Source: UBA4093 sp036676455 (lineage in GTDB: Bacteria > Cyanobacteriota > Sericytochromatia > S15B-MN24 > UBA4093). Taken from it: a stretch of DNA of 64,000 nucleotides. The stretch covers positions 1 through 64,000 of the forward strand of contig JAKFCW010000067.1 of assembly GCA_036676455.1 (NCBI GenBank), read 5' to 3'. The notes under the pieces were generated by a model that saw only the letters and a program-made list of their open reading frames with translations, did no database searches and had not been told where the DNA came from. The position numbers and the translations under genes are program-made. Positions 1 to 9,455 of this stretch are shown here, one piece after another (position 1 is the first letter of the stretch; each line of letters opens with the position of its first letter).

Positions 1-341
1 GAGTCCACCGTGCGGATGGCGTCCAACATGCGGGTAACGCCCAGGGCCGTGAACTCACCGGTCAGGACTGCCTGGTTCCAGGAAGTCTGAACAAAGCTCT
101 GAGCCGCTAGGTTGTAAACCTCGGTAGGACGAGCAGCGCGCACGGCATCGATCAACGAAGCGCCATCCAGGAGGTCGCCCTGTAGCAGGGTGATCTTATC
201 CATGAGGTGGTTAATCCGCTCGAAGCCCATCGTGCTCGAACGGCGGGTCATTCCATAGACCTCGTAGCCCTTCTCAAGCAGGAACTCTGCCAGATAAGAA
301 CCGTCCTGACCGGTGATGCCAGTAATCAACGCACGCTTCAA
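1..341 (-). CDS. gmd: GDP-mannose 4,6-dehydratase, N-terminal part (cut by window edge)
   Basis: Makes GDP-4-keto-6-deoxymannose from GDP-mannose, the first step towards GDP-fucose, GDP-rhamnose or perosamine precursors. Translation on the minus strand from a TTG at 339-341 gives MKRALITGITGQDGSYLAEF, the Rossmann-type nucleotide-binding start of the short-chain dehydrogenase family. It is followed by YGMTRRSS and the YNLAAQSFV stretch typical of Gmd. A ribosome-binding site GGAGGT at 348-353 sits 6 bases before the TTG, which decides the start. About 113 residues are present; the catalytic YxxxK lies outside the window. The gene is downstream of two glycosyltransferases on the same strand and should supply a deoxysugar nucleotide to this polysaccharide locus. 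Close relatives such as other sugar-nucleotide dehydratases cannot be excluded, but GQDGSYL favours Gmd. Confidence 0.88.
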   Translation of the reverse strand, partial: MKRALITGITGQDGSYLAEFLLEKGYEVYGMTRRSSTMGFERINHLMDKITLLQGDLLDGASLIDAVRAARPTEVYNLAAQSFVQTSWNQAVLTGEFTALGVTRMLDAIRTVD

Positions 342-383
342 TGCGATACCTCCAAACATTTTTATAGACTTCAACTGGATGGG

Positions 384-1535
384 CTAAAATCGGGCCTTCA
401 AGGGGCTGGAGTAATGGCGATCAGTTTCACGGTTGACAAAACTAGAGAAATTCTCCAAAAATACTTGCTCACTAAAAAGATCTGCATTGCTTCTTAGGGT
501 TTCTGTTTTCCATTCGGTTTTGATGGCGCGATCTACGGCATCGATTAAGGAAGATGGACTCAATTCATTGAAGAAGATACCAGTTTTTCCTTCAACTACC
601 GTATCGAGCGCACCGCCTGCTCGATAGGCGATGACCGGTCGCCCTGCGGCATTAGCCTCCAACGGCGTGATGCCAAAATCCTCTTCACCAGGAAAAATGA
701 GTGCTTTGCATTCCGAGAAGTATTTGGTAACGACGGAATCAGGTTGCCTGCCAAGGAATGTGATATTCGAGTGAGCCATTCGCTCGAGAACCGGGAGATC
801 TGGGCCATCACCAATGATGATCAGGGGTAATCCTGTCTGGTTGAACGCCTTGATTACTAGGTCAATTCTCTTATAAGGAACCAGGCGAGAAACCACGAGA
901 AAGTAGTCTCCTAGCCGTGTGGTCGGTGTAAAGCGATCGACTTCGACTGGGGGGAAAATCACTTCACTATCCAATCCGTAGCACGCTTTAATGCGGTTCT
1001 TGACCACAGTTGAAATGGCGACGTACTTGTTTGGACGATTTGCAGTCCTAAGGTCCCAGCGGCGGAGCTGGTTGACGACGACGGGGAGCATGAGCCGAAG
1101 CGGTCGGCTAAATTGCTCGCGCTCGACGTATCGGTCGTAGTCCCAGGCAAATCGCATTGGCGTATAGCAATAGCAGAGGTGAAGCGCATCTTTTCGAGTG
1201 ATTGCTCCCTTGGCGAAGGCGCTGCTGCTGCTAATGACCAGATCGAAATCCCGCAAATCTAGGCTTTCGATGGAGAGTGGATAAAGGGGGAGGAACTTCT
1301 TGAAGTGTTTATTGACAGCAGGAATGTTCTGCATCCAGGAAGGCCGAATATCTGCATTGCGGAGCGTGGGCCAAAGCCTATCCTGATCGACAATGCTGGT
1401 GAAGATAGGGGCATCGGGAAACAGTTTGTGTAAGGATCCGACCACACGTTCGGCTCCGCCGAATTGATTCAGATAATCATGTACAATGGCAACCCGAAGA
1501 TCCTGCCGAGGGCGGGTAGAGGTCATGCTCATCAT
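384..1535 (-). CDS. GT4-family glycosyltransferase (WbaZ/mannosyltransferase-like)
   Basis: A 383-residue GT-B fold glycosyltransferase, predicted to add one sugar from a nucleotide donor to the lipid-linked repeat unit at the cytoplasmic face. The N-terminal VAIVHDYLNQFGGAERV motif (glycine-rich acceptor-side loop) and the C-terminal GEEDFGITPLEANAAGRPV segment, with its E-x7-E pair, are the hallmarks of family GT4. CYCYTPMRFAWDY is typical of the WbaZ/RfbZ-type branch, whose known members transfer mannose or rhamnose. The start ATG overlaps the stop of the upstream glycosyltransferase by 4 bases (1532-1535), so the two are translationally coupled. The acceptor and exact sugar cannot be read from the sequence; mannose or a deoxymannose derivative would agree with the neighbouring gmd. 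Confidence 0.85.
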   Translation of the reverse strand: MMSMTSTRPRQDLRVAIVHDYLNQFGGAERVVGSLHKLFPDAPIFTSIVDQDRLWPTLRNADIRPSWMQNIPAVNKHFKKFLPLYPLSIESLDLRDFDLVISSSSAFAKGAITRKDALHLCYCYTPMRFAWDYDRYVEREQFSRPLRLMLPVVVNQLRRWDLRTANRPNKYVAISTVVKNRIKACYGLDSEVIFPPVEVDRFTPTTRLGDYFLVVSRLVPYKRIDLVIKAFNQTGLPLIIIGDGPDLPVLERMAHSNITFLGRQPDSVVTKYFSECKALIFPGEEDFGITPLEANAAGRPVIAYRAGGALDTVVEGKTGIFFNELSPSSLIDAVDRAIKTEWKTETLRSNADLFSEQVFLENFSSFVNRETDRHYSSPLKARF

Positions 1536-2779
1536 CGGTGCACCTCTACTTTGTGATCGCTGACCTTTGATGTCAACAATTGGTCGTAAAATTCAAGCTG
1601 ACGATCGCAAATGGTCGCCCATGAATAATGGTCTTTCACAAACTGATGTCCGTTTGATGCAATCTCGAGGAAGGCGGGATCTCCACCTAGCGCCCGGATG
1701 CAGTAGGAGGAAAAATCCTGGACCGATTCCGCCAGCAGCAAATGCTTCCCGCCTTCCAACTCCATCCCGGCCGCTCCCGTTTGGGTACTGATCACAAGCT
1801 TTGCACGCCCTAGCGACTCCAACAATTTAACTTTGATGCCTGCTCCAGCACGCATTGGGATCACGACCACATCCGCGCCTGCGAAGTAGGGATAGACATC
1901 CTTTACCGTTCCGGTAACCGTGATACTGTGGTCCTCTGCAAGTTTTTGTACCCTCGGGTGCGGATCAGCCCCGACGATGAGAAACTGCACGTTCGGAACG
2001 GCGGTCTTAATCGAAGGCCAAATGGACGTCGCAAACCAGCAGACCGCATCGATATTCGGCTCAAAGCTCATCTTGCCGCAAAACAGGATCGTCGGCCTCG
2101 AACCGAGCTCCTGGTGGAATGCGCTCTGATCCGGCTCTGGGATCGGCTCAACCTTGGCTCCGAGCGGTAAATGCAAGAGGTTGAGCTCTGGATAGCGCGC
2201 GTGGGTCCACTTTGTTTCATCGGAAGACAGAAATATGTAACCGTCAAATCGATTCTCGGTAAAGATGCGACGTTCGAACCTCCAGATTTTTGCTGCTTCA
2301 AAATAAAACGCGAACTTCATGGGCGAAACGGGTAGTCGTTTCGCGTTGCTCATAAACAACTTATGGTCTAGGTTGAAGCAGGAGAGACAAGTCACTGTGG
2401 AAAAGGGAGTATCGGGGAGGTATTGCGCCATGTTCGCTTGGTCAATCTGAATCACGTCAAAATGACGCTCAGCGACGACCCGATCGATCGCTTGCTGCAG
2501 TTCCGGGACGAATCGGCTCTCTGCGTAGTAAGGCTTGTGAGGAGCCCGTAGCAGTGGTCCGATTCCTTTCTTCCGTACGAAAAAGGCGTGCTCATCGCAA
2601 TACTTGCCGAGCTCGTGGAGCCCTTCGAGTTCCTCGGAGGTATCCACGACACCCATGAGTGTAATACGGTGCCCCCTTCGGGAGAGTTCTACTATTTTTT
2701 CGAAGACGCCTATCTTGCTTCCTGAGTTCGGTGGGAATGGTGCTTCTGCAACGATCCATAAGATGTCCAAGATCTTCAT
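1532..2779 (-). CDS. GT4-family glycosyltransferase (PEP-CTERM/EPS-associated sugar transferase type)
   Basis: A 415-residue glycosyltransferase beginning MKILDILWIVAEAPFPPNSG. The N-terminal half (SGSKIGVFEKIVELSRRGHRITL and IQIDQANMAQYLP) and the C-terminal GAGIKVKLLESLGRAKLVIST donor-binding stretch match the subgroup found in exopolysaccharide clusters with EpsH/PEP-CTERM systems. No exosortase gene is visible here, so only the family is claimed. Start ATG at 2777-2779 with a GGGGAA Shine-Dalgarno-like run just upstream. The 3' end overlaps the next glycosyltransferase gene by 4 bases. The donor-site E-x7-E motif is not clean; GAGIKVKLLES occupies its place. Donor sugar unknown. Confidence 0.82.
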   Translation of the reverse strand: MKILDILWIVAEAPFPPNSGSKIGVFEKIVELSRRGHRITLMGVVDTSEELEGLHELGKYCDEHAFFVRKKGIGPLLRAPHKPYYAESRFVPELQQAIDRVVAERHFDVIQIDQANMAQYLPDTPFSTVTCLSCFNLDHKLFMSNAKRLPVSPMKFAFYFEAAKIWRFERRIFTENRFDGYIFLSSDETKWTHARYPELNLLHLPLGAKVEPIPEPDQSAFHQELGSRPTILFCGKMSFEPNIDAVCWFATSIWPSIKTAVPNVQFLIVGADPHPRVQKLAEDHSITVTGTVKDVYPYFAGADVVVIPMRAGAGIKVKLLESLGRAKLVISTQTGAAGMELEGGKHLLLAESVQDFSSYCIRALGGDPAFLEIASNGHQFVKDHYSWATICDRQLEFYDQLLTSKVSDHKVEVHR

Positions 2780-2821
2780 TGTTCCCCTTACTTATCTCTA
2801 AAGTGCTGATCGTATCGAAAC

Positions 2822-4231
2822 TCAGGGCTTCTGGGTATCGCGTCTTTGATGGTTATAGGACCATGCGAGCCCCATCAGGATCCAGTACCCGAAGAATCGT
2901 AACGAATCTGAATTTAAGCCGGATAGCAAGACTCCAATGATACTGATGATCAACGCAAGGCCCATTAGATCCGGTCCACCTTGACTCCGAGTATTCGCTT
3001 CATAGGTCCGGAAACAAGAGATGACCAATGCCAACCACAGGCCTACCCAAAGTGAAAGTCCAATATAACCTAATTCAGCAGCGAGTCTCGGGTAGAGTGC
3101 ATGGACAGGCGGCCACGGCGTTCCGGCCATTGGATTCATCCACATCTGCACCTCATCGCTAGCAAAGGCCCAATCAGGCATATGCGCCGCGGCCACAAAT
3201 CCAAACTGTCCCAACCCAGTGCCCAAAATCGGGTGGGCCGCTGCAACGTCTAGGGCGGCTGCTTGTGAGCCGAGTCGCGCGATATTGGAGAGATTCTCAC
3301 CGTCGGAAAACGACGACATGACGGATGAAACTAGGTCGAGGATGGATACTTCTGAAAAGATGGTTTCAGAAAAAAGTAAGCCAGTCGCTCCAGCAGACGT
3401 GAGCAGAATGGCCGGGAGCGCCAGGGCGCGTTTCCCGATGCCGCTGAATTTCGTCTTCGAGATTACCAATGTGACAAAGAGGACGAGTTGGATGACACAG
3501 ATGAAGTAGGCCGTTCGTGACCAGGTAAGAATGATCAAGAGGTTGAGATAGATGAAAAGCATTAGCCTCATCCAGGTATGCTTTCTTGTCGCCAGCAAGC
3601 TGGCCAATACCCAAGGAAGAGCGAAGCTGATGTACATTGCGAACCAAGATGCTTCCCCGCTCACTGAGCGAAGCCGCCCAAAGTAGGCCGAGACATCGTC
3701 GCCTCGGATATTGATGTCCCGAATGTAGGGATGGATGGCTTGGAGGATGTCCCGAGGACCATCAATCCCAGCGAAGAATAGAATCTCTAGAAATGAGTAC
3801 GTACATGGAAGTACGAGCGAGAATAAGACCGCTCGATTAACGTCCTCAAGAAAACGTCCTTGTTTCTTAGTTGTCGAATAGATCACGACTGCCGTGATGA
3901 CCATAAATGCAAGCAAGATTACTTGCAGGAGTGCTTTTTCAGGCCCATATCGCCCCTTGAATTCAGATTGCATGATCCATGGCATGTTAACAACGATGGA
4001 GATGCAGGAGCACAGGACGAATGCTAAAAGGGCCTTGGCTGAAAGATTGTTGGGCAGGCTAATCCGTGAGCCAGCCAACAAGCAGAGGAAAAGCAGTGGG
4101 ATGGCGAGCAGGAATGGATAAAATGCTCCTTCTCTGGCCAACTCTCCAAAGAGGCTTTGAGAGTAGGGAAGGTCATTAAAAGGAAGCAGAATAATAGCGA
4201 GGCAAATTAAGAAGGAAAATATTTGGCCCAT
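2822..4231 (-). CDS. O-antigen ligase/polymerase-family membrane protein
   Basis: A polytopic membrane protein of about 469 residues with at least ten hydrophobic segments. It contains the central WSRTAYFICVIQ stretch that is characteristic of the Wzy_C (O-antigen ligase/polymerase) family, followed by a long loop with HPILGTGLGQFGF, the usual motif before the large periplasmic loop. In a Wzx/Wzy pathway such a protein polymerises repeat units in the periplasm; in a ligase role it moves the glycan to its final acceptor. The two cannot be separated by sequence alone. A TTG at 4240 is in frame, but the ATG at 4229-4231 (MGQIFSFLICLA) is preferred because the membrane segment begins directly there. 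No strong ribosome-binding site is seen. A 119-base spacer with no gene separates it from the upstream glycosyltransferase. Confidence 0.82.
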   Translation of the reverse strand: MGQIFSFLICLAIILLPFNDLPYSQSLFGELAREGAFYPFLLAIPLLFLCLLAGSRISLPNNLSAKALLAFVLCSCISIVVNMPWIMQSEFKGRYGPEKALLQVILLAFMVITAVVIYSTTKKQGRFLEDVNRAVLFSLVLPCTYSFLEILFFAGIDGPRDILQAIHPYIRDINIRGDDVSAYFGRLRSVSGEASWFAMYISFALPWVLASLLATRKHTWMRLMLFIYLNLLIILTWSRTAYFICVIQLVLFVTLVISKTKFSGIGKRALALPAILLTSAGATGLLFSETIFSEVSILDLVSSVMSSFSDGENLSNIARLGSQAAALDVAAAHPILGTGLGQFGFVAAAHMPDWAFASDEVQMWMNPMAGTPWPPVHALYPRLAAELGYIGLSLWVGLWLALVISCFRTYEANTRSQGGPDLMGLALIISIIGVLLSGLNSDSLRFFGYWILMGLAWSYNHQRRDTQKP

Positions 4232-4350
4232 AACTATCAATTGGTTGGCAAGTGGAGGGCTGTGGGCGTTCGCAATGGGGTACCCACAAAGGTAGGGGCA
4301 TCGGTTCGAGATCGGGTGGTCTTATTCAAATCAATTACCCGCATCGATCG

Positions 4351-5505
4351 TCATCTAAACAAGTTATCAGTAATCAGATTTACTCGATGTCCCCAATCTT
4401 CTCTGGCGGCATACTCAATACGAGCTTGTTTGTTCGCTGGATCGGCAAGTGCGACGCGAATTCCTGAGATAAATTCATCAACTGTGTTGCAAAGCGTTGC
4501 TGGTGGGTTTAGTTGATGCATTTCAGACCAATCAGAGCTGACTACCGGTATTCCGCAGGCAAGATATTCGTAAAGTTTCAAAGGATTGATCCCATGGACC
4601 AAATTGCCGTGATTTAATACATCGAAGGGGATTAATCCAACATCGCAATGTGCAAGATAGTTTGGTAAATCGGAATACCCCTTCTTTCCGAGAATATGGA
4701 GGTTGGGGTACTTGGAAAGCCTGCGTTTTGCGAGGTGATCGGGTCCAATCAGGACAAAAGAAACTTCTGGGAGAGCTAGGGCCGCCTTATTGATTAGCTC
4801 GAAGTCGAACCACTCTTCCATAGCTCCAACATAAACCGCAATTGGCCCAGGAATGGTCTTCAAATCAGACGGCATGGTCCCATTCCGGTTTGCGAAGTGA
4901 GCAAAGTTTACGCCATTCGGGACGTGCAGGACATTTTTTGGTTTCAGTTGCAACACGTAATTCAATAGATGTTTTGCAGTGTAAATGACGCAGTCAACGT
5001 TCTGAGCAAGATACGATTCAGCCTTAGCTGCAGCCTTGGTGTACTTGCTAAAGCTGGAGTAGGCGTCGGCAATTCGCAAGATAGATTTCCGATGCGAGAC
5101 ATGGTCAATCAAGAACGAGAAGTTGATGCTATCGAGGTAAAGTAGGTCCACTTGATCGAATCCAGTACGTGCCAGATAGCTCATGATGTTAGGGACCGAG
5201 AGGCGGTGCCAGTTGAACTGCACCCAGTCCCTGTCAAGAAGAGGCTTGTTGTGAGGCGTCAGGAGAGAAAGCGGCACGTAGGAAAAGACCTTCGAAGCTG
5301 CATCTTTGTTCCCACCTCGCAGGTAGGATTGGAACCGGGGTTTCAAATCATCGGTGTTTCGGCCCAGTAAGTGCAGCGGAGAGAGAGGATCTGACAAGTA
5401 TAAGACCTGCCATCCTGCCATCGCAAATCGTTTGGCCAAATGATGACTTCCTACATGAAAGGGTGAGTCCCAGTGCTGACTACTTGCCATGAGAATTTTT
5501 TTCAT
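4351..5505 (-). CDS. Glycosyltransferase, GT-B fold (GumK-like)
   Basis: A 384-residue glycosyltransferase starting MKKILMASSQHWDSPFHVGSH. The start is taken at the ATG 5503-5505 because GAGAGG precedes it by about 8 bases; an in-frame ATG 30 bases upstream would overlap the heparinase gene without a ribosome-binding site. The N-terminal HWDSPFHVGSHHLAKRFA pattern and later VPNGVNFAHF, LIGPDHL and INPLKLYEYLACGIPVVSS segments are those of GT-B enzymes near GumK (glucuronosyltransferase family GT70) and GT4. The KLYEYLACG stretch forms the donor-binding loop. It lies 2 bases after the heparinase-family gene, so the two share a transcript. Donor and acceptor are not predictable. Confidence 0.8.
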   Translation of the reverse strand: MKKILMASSQHWDSPFHVGSHHLAKRFAMAGWQVLYLSDPLSPLHLLGRNTDDLKPRFQSYLRGGNKDAASKVFSYVPLSLLTPHNKPLLDRDWVQFNWHRLSVPNIMSYLARTGFDQVDLLYLDSINFSFLIDHVSHRKSILRIADAYSSFSKYTKAAAKAESYLAQNVDCVIYTAKHLLNYVLQLKPKNVLHVPNGVNFAHFANRNGTMPSDLKTIPGPIAVYVGAMEEWFDFELINKAALALPEVSFVLIGPDHLAKRRLSKYPNLHILGKKGYSDLPNYLAHCDVGLIPFDVLNHGNLVHGINPLKLYEYLACGIPVVSSDWSEMHQLNPPATLCNTVDEFISGIRVALADPANKQARIEYAAREDWGHRVNLITDNLFR

Positions 5506-5507
5506 TA

Positions 5508-7640
5508 TTATTGCCTCTCTAGCCTGATGGTCCACTCAATGGCGTCGCTAGCGCTCGTCAATGTGATGCATTTATTGCTCAAGAGGATTCCGTAGGAAGG
5601 TGAATATTCGCTATCAACCACATTCCATTCCCCGGTGCTGCTTGAGAAAACGATTGTCATGGAATCGACGACCAATTTGATACCGTCGTCCTCTCGGTCT
5701 GGGATCAGGCCTGGCGCAAGGTGGAAGGATATCGTCTTTTCAACGGGCAACGGCAGCGTATCCGTACCCCGAATAAAATTATGTGCGAGCTCGATCTTGC
5801 GTTCGTGATTCGGTCCGAATCCTTGGTGGTAGCCTGCTACCTCGTCGTCGTCAAAGGTTATCAACTGAGCCTGAGCTGAGTTTTCAAGCGCGAATAGGCC
5901 CCGTATTCCCTTAGTCCAAGTGTTCTGTTCGTAGGATCGAAGGGCGAGGGTATTATGCTGCCAAGTCGACCGAAAATAGTTGCGCTTATCGGGGGCTGCC
6001 GTGTAGGTATAGCTTCCAGAGTCAACCAAGATCGGCTTCCCTGCAATTGAAAGTTCGATTGAAAGCATATCGTTGTGAGCATGGCCGCCACGCCCAAGCT
6101 GTCCGATGCTACCGCATCTAAATGCGAGATAAAGGTATGCGGATCGATAAACGTAGAGTCCAAAATCAGGGAATTCACGCCGTTCCATATTGGCGAGCAA
6201 TGATATGTGCTCGGGGGGATGGTGCGATCGATCTGCAAGTCGGATTGCTGAGATCCCGAGGGCGCCTTGCTCTAATCGACGGCCTTGGGTAAGTGACGCA
6301 ACGATCTCACCGTCCAACCAGGCATGAGTTTCAGTGCCTGGCTCAAAGAGCGCCTCAATGGCAGAGATTAGGTGCCCATGGTCGAGGAAATTTTCTACCA
6401 GTGAGTCCTCTTCTTGGCGTAGCGCTGGGTGGAATTTGAAGAATCGACCGTTGTCGTTATCACCGATTTGAAGATCATTGCCGTCAGGGGCTGCAGTCCA
6501 TGCAGTGAAATGCGCAATCGCCTCCAGCCGCTCGACATACCAACGGGGGAAAATCCCATTGGTGCCGGTTCCGTGGTTATCTCGGAGAAGCGGATGATTT
6601 TTCAGCTTGCTTTGTCTATCTTCAGGCAGTCCCAGAATCAGAGCCGTACTATAAACAACCAACTCGGCTGCTAACCTGTGGTAAGACGTCGATGCTTCGA
6701 AGTTCGACCCGTCTGTCTGGAATTGCTTTCCCACTTCGGAGATCAATTCAGAGACCGCGAAGGCTAGCCAGTTATCGAGCTCAGCAGTCCCCTCGAGGTA
6801 AGCTGCTACAAATACGAGCCCTGCGATATTGGCTAAATAGTGGTTGGCTTTGAGGCCGTCATGGCTTTCAAGGTTCCCTATGATGTGTAACCCGTGGGCA
6901 TAAGCACTTTGCTTGAGGGTCGACACGAATTGAGGATCAAACTTACTGCCATGGCCTGAGAAAAGATCAAAGGCAATCAACCAATTTGCAATGCGGATTG
7001 CAACGTCCATGGTGCAGGCCCAATTGGGTCCAAACCGCGGGGGATTCGAGGCGATGAAGTCGAGAATCTGGTCTTGAAACTCGCGTTGATAAGCTGCACC
7101 TTTTACCGGCTTATCATGGATGCAAGCCGCATAAGCCACTGCAAACTGGGCGAAGTGCTGCATTCGCGAAAGCTCCCAGGGCGCTTTGATATCGACTCCT
7201 TTAATTCGGCCGAATTGGATATCTTTGAACCAGGTACGCCCACTCCAGCGATATCCTGATTTATAGTCTTGGTGCCAATCAAGATGCCGATAAGTTGGCG
7301 AAATCATCTCCCAGAGGCTATCTGCGTAGGATCGAGCCCATCTCGGCAATTCCGATGACCCATAGCGGGCTGCCGAGTCGTTAGCGGGGCACATGAGATC
7401 CATCCATCCCGAGCCGAGCAGATCGTACTGATGCGCAAGGTATCGGTCCGAAAGCTGGGCGGCTTGGCATGCGATACGTGATAACGTCCGTTCGGGAACG
7501 GGAGTGATGATCGTCTGAAGGCGAACTCCCTCGACTATCCTGGGCGCGACATGCGTACCATGGCGCAGATCCTGATGACATTCTAATAAATTGATCGCCA
7601 GTTGCTTAGCCTTGCGTACTACTCTTCGGAAGAGGTTCAA
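5508..7640 (-). CDS. Heparinase II/III-family protein (polysaccharide lyase-like)
   Basis: A 710-residue protein with an N-terminal alpha/alpha toroid-like half and a C-terminal heparinase II/III domain. The domain is marked by GRGGHAHNDMLSIELSIAGK at about residues 515-535 and the following VDSGSYTYT. The HAHND histidine and the upstream conserved Arg/Tyr positions are the catalytic neighbourhood in this family, which cleaves uronic-acid-containing glycans by beta-elimination. Such genes are common inside exopolysaccharide clusters, where they trim or edit the product; the substrate here is unknown. The start is a TTG (7638-7640) with a GGGAG ribosome-binding site 6 bases away. No convincing signal peptide is seen, which is odd for an enzyme expected to act on exported glycan. 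It is followed 2 bases later by a glycosyltransferase. Confidence 0.85.
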   Translation of the reverse strand: MNLFRRVVRKAKQLAINLLECHQDLRHGTHVAPRIVEGVRLQTIITPVPERTLSRIACQAAQLSDRYLAHQYDLLGSGWMDLMCPANDSAARYGSSELPRWARSYADSLWEMISPTYRHLDWHQDYKSGYRWSGRTWFKDIQFGRIKGVDIKAPWELSRMQHFAQFAVAYAACIHDKPVKGAAYQREFQDQILDFIASNPPRFGPNWACTMDVAIRIANWLIAFDLFSGHGSKFDPQFVSTLKQSAYAHGLHIIGNLESHDGLKANHYLANIAGLVFVAAYLEGTAELDNWLAFAVSELISEVGKQFQTDGSNFEASTSYHRLAAELVVYSTALILGLPEDRQSKLKNHPLLRDNHGTGTNGIFPRWYVERLEAIAHFTAWTAAPDGNDLQIGDNDNGRFFKFHPALRQEEDSLVENFLDHGHLISAIEALFEPGTETHAWLDGEIVASLTQGRRLEQGALGISAIRLADRSHHPPEHISLLANMERREFPDFGLYVYRSAYLYLAFRCGSIGQLGRGGHAHNDMLSIELSIAGKPILVDSGSYTYTAAPDKRNYFRSTWQHNTLALRSYEQNTWTKGIRGLFALENSAQAQLITFDDDEVAGYHQGFGPNHERKIELAHNFIRGTDTLPLPVEKTISFHLAPGLIPDREDDGIKLVVDSMTIVFSSSTGEWNVVDSEYSPSYGILLSNKCITLTSASDAIEWTIRLERQ

Positions 7641-7946
7641 GGATTACTCCCTACGTGGGGTGCCATGTGTCGGATCCTCTGGGCAATGCACCGAATCATG
7701 GGGCGCAATTAATCGCAGGACGTGCTTTCGACAGGTTTGTGTAGAATACCGGGTTGAAAACCTCTTCCCGATTCGCCGCTTGGGCTCAAATGCGATTCTA
7801 TCCAGTAGTGCTGGGATGCTGGAATGATCTCTGTTCCTGCCTTATTGGGTACCGCCATTATACCGATCGATTTGTCTCCCTATCTCTATTTCAATCCAAT
7901 CATTGGACTTGAGGCTTCCATCCCAGCGTACTGTCGAATCCTCGCT
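7641..7946. other. Intergenic stretch upstream of the heparinase-family gene
   Basis: About 306 bases between the stop of the flippase gene and the TTG start of the heparinase-family gene. The open frames that cross it have no ribosome-binding site and no recognisable protein. It presumably holds a promoter for the minus-strand genes to its left, but no clear -35/-10 pair was identified. It marks the point where base composition changes from the AT-rich insert to the more GC-rich left part. Confidence 0.5.
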
Positions 7947-9449
7947 TTATGGTGCGCCGACCAAGCTGGAGACTTTACGTCTGATCGCAACGATTTCATC
8001 AGGATACCAAACTCCTAGAACAAAAGGAGCTAAAATGAAACTGACGAATAGAGTCAGGCGATAAATGATACTTGCAGCAAGGGGAAGTGAAGGTGATAGT
8101 AAGCCAAGGAGTGAAAATATTGCTAGAAAAAACAGGATTGCAGCAATCTTCTTCCAGTCGTAAGACAGGACAATGAACTTCCGCCCAGCAAGGTAGGATA
8201 AACATCCACCAAAGAAATAGGCAATAACTGGTGCGATTCCTGCTCCAAATAAGCCAAGGTTCGGAATAAGTAGCATCCATAGGAGGATGCACACGAGCGC
8301 CTGAATGAAAAAAATGCCACTGAAAATTTCGGTTCTTTTGCTCAGCAAGATTCCCACGTTAAACACATTTTGAATGACAAATAAGAATGTTGAGATCATT
8401 AGGGTTAGGCCAATATACTTTGCGTCCCCATATTCAGGTGGCGCAATGAGCGCAATGATCTCACTTGAAAACAGGGATATTGCAAAGAGCAAAGATGATG
8501 AAAGGAATGTGATGTAGGTAAGCGTTCTTTCGTAAAACGCCTTTGCAAATGGCTTTTTTTCTACTGAGAAAAGCATTGGTGGCCATATCATTTGAAATGG
8601 ACGAAGTACTAAAATAGAGTAAATCAATGAAAATTTTATTGCAAGGTTAAATATCGCTACTTCTTTAGGCTCGAAATGTTGCTGTTGGATGAAATATAGC
8701 CCTCCACTGGAAAGAATGATTCCTGAGGCGTCTACAGCGGTTAGTGGTGCTCCGTATCTAAGAAGTTTCTTTACGTCTGACCAGGAAAATCGATTCGATA
8801 TCTGTTTCCTTGCATTGTAGAACAAAGTAATGGTGGTTAGTGCTGTGCCGACTAGTTGCCCATAGACAATTGCTGAAATTCCCTGGTTATGAAACGATAG
8901 AAGATAAATAATTAACAATGATTGAGTGAAGGCGAAGGTAAGATTGATGCCTGCGTATTGAACAAATTTCTTTTCAGCACGGTATATCGAAAATGGGATT
9001 AGGTTTAGGATTGAAAGGGCGGCAGATGTTAGATTGACGTTAATTAGCGTCGAGTGTATTTGTAGTCCGAAAAGGTGCTTGCTTAGAAAATCGCCGACAA
9101 ACAGCCATGCGGAAAGTGAGAGAGCCAACGTACTCGTAAGTGCAATTACTAAGGATGACGCGATTACTTGGCCTCTGGAAAGGGCGTCATCATAATGGTA
9201 ATAGAACCTGAAAAGTGCAGATCCTATCCCAATTGTAAATATTGCAATTGCCATAGCTTTTGTAAATTCAAGGATTCCAAGAGAACCGAAATCAGCCATT
9301 GACAGATTTCGCGTGTAAAGTGGGATCAGTAGGAAATTCAGGACTTGAATGAGGCTAGAGCTTAGACCAAAGGTGATGCCGCCCCTCAGTGATTCGCCTA
9401 CGCGCGAAATAAGTGAGTCGTTTTCGCCAAGTTGTGATTTTATTGACAT
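7947..9449 (-). CDS. Wzx-type oligosaccharide flippase
   Basis: A 500-residue polytopic membrane protein with 12 or more hydrophobic segments and the N-terminal GITFGLSSSLIQVLNFLLIP/LYTRNLSMADFG signature of the polysaccharide biosynthesis (MATE-like, MOP superfamily) flippases. It is predicted to flip undecaprenyl-diphosphate-linked repeat units from the cytoplasmic to the periplasmic face, where a Wzy polymerase (candidate at 2822-4231) would act. Start ATG at 9447-9449 with AAGGTCC before it. The gene follows the unknown 391-residue gene by 6 bases and is probably co-transcribed with it. It is rich in A and T (many Ile, Lys, Phe codons ending in A/T), unlike the genes beyond 15 kb, suggesting acquisition with its neighbours. 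Confidence 0.88.
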   Translation of the reverse strand: MSIKSQLGENDSLISRVGESLRGGITFGLSSSLIQVLNFLLIPLYTRNLSMADFGSLGILEFTKAMAIAIFTIGIGSALFRFYYHYDDALSRGQVIASSLVIALTSTLALSLSAWLFVGDFLSKHLFGLQIHSTLINVNLTSAALSILNLIPFSIYRAEKKFVQYAGINLTFAFTQSLLIIYLLSFHNQGISAIVYGQLVGTALTTITLFYNARKQISNRFSWSDVKKLLRYGAPLTAVDASGIILSSGGLYFIQQQHFEPKEVAIFNLAIKFSLIYSILVLRPFQMIWPPMLFSVEKKPFAKAFYERTLTYITFLSSSLLFAISLFSSEIIALIAPPEYGDAKYIGLTLMISTFLFVIQNVFNVGILLSKRTEIFSGIFFIQALVCILLWMLLIPNLGLFGAGIAPVIAYFFGGCLSYLAGRKFIVLSYDWKKIAAILFFLAIFSLLGLLSPSLPLAASIIYRLTLFVSFILAPFVLGVWYPDEIVAIRRKVSSLVGAP

Positions 9450-9455
9450 TGGACC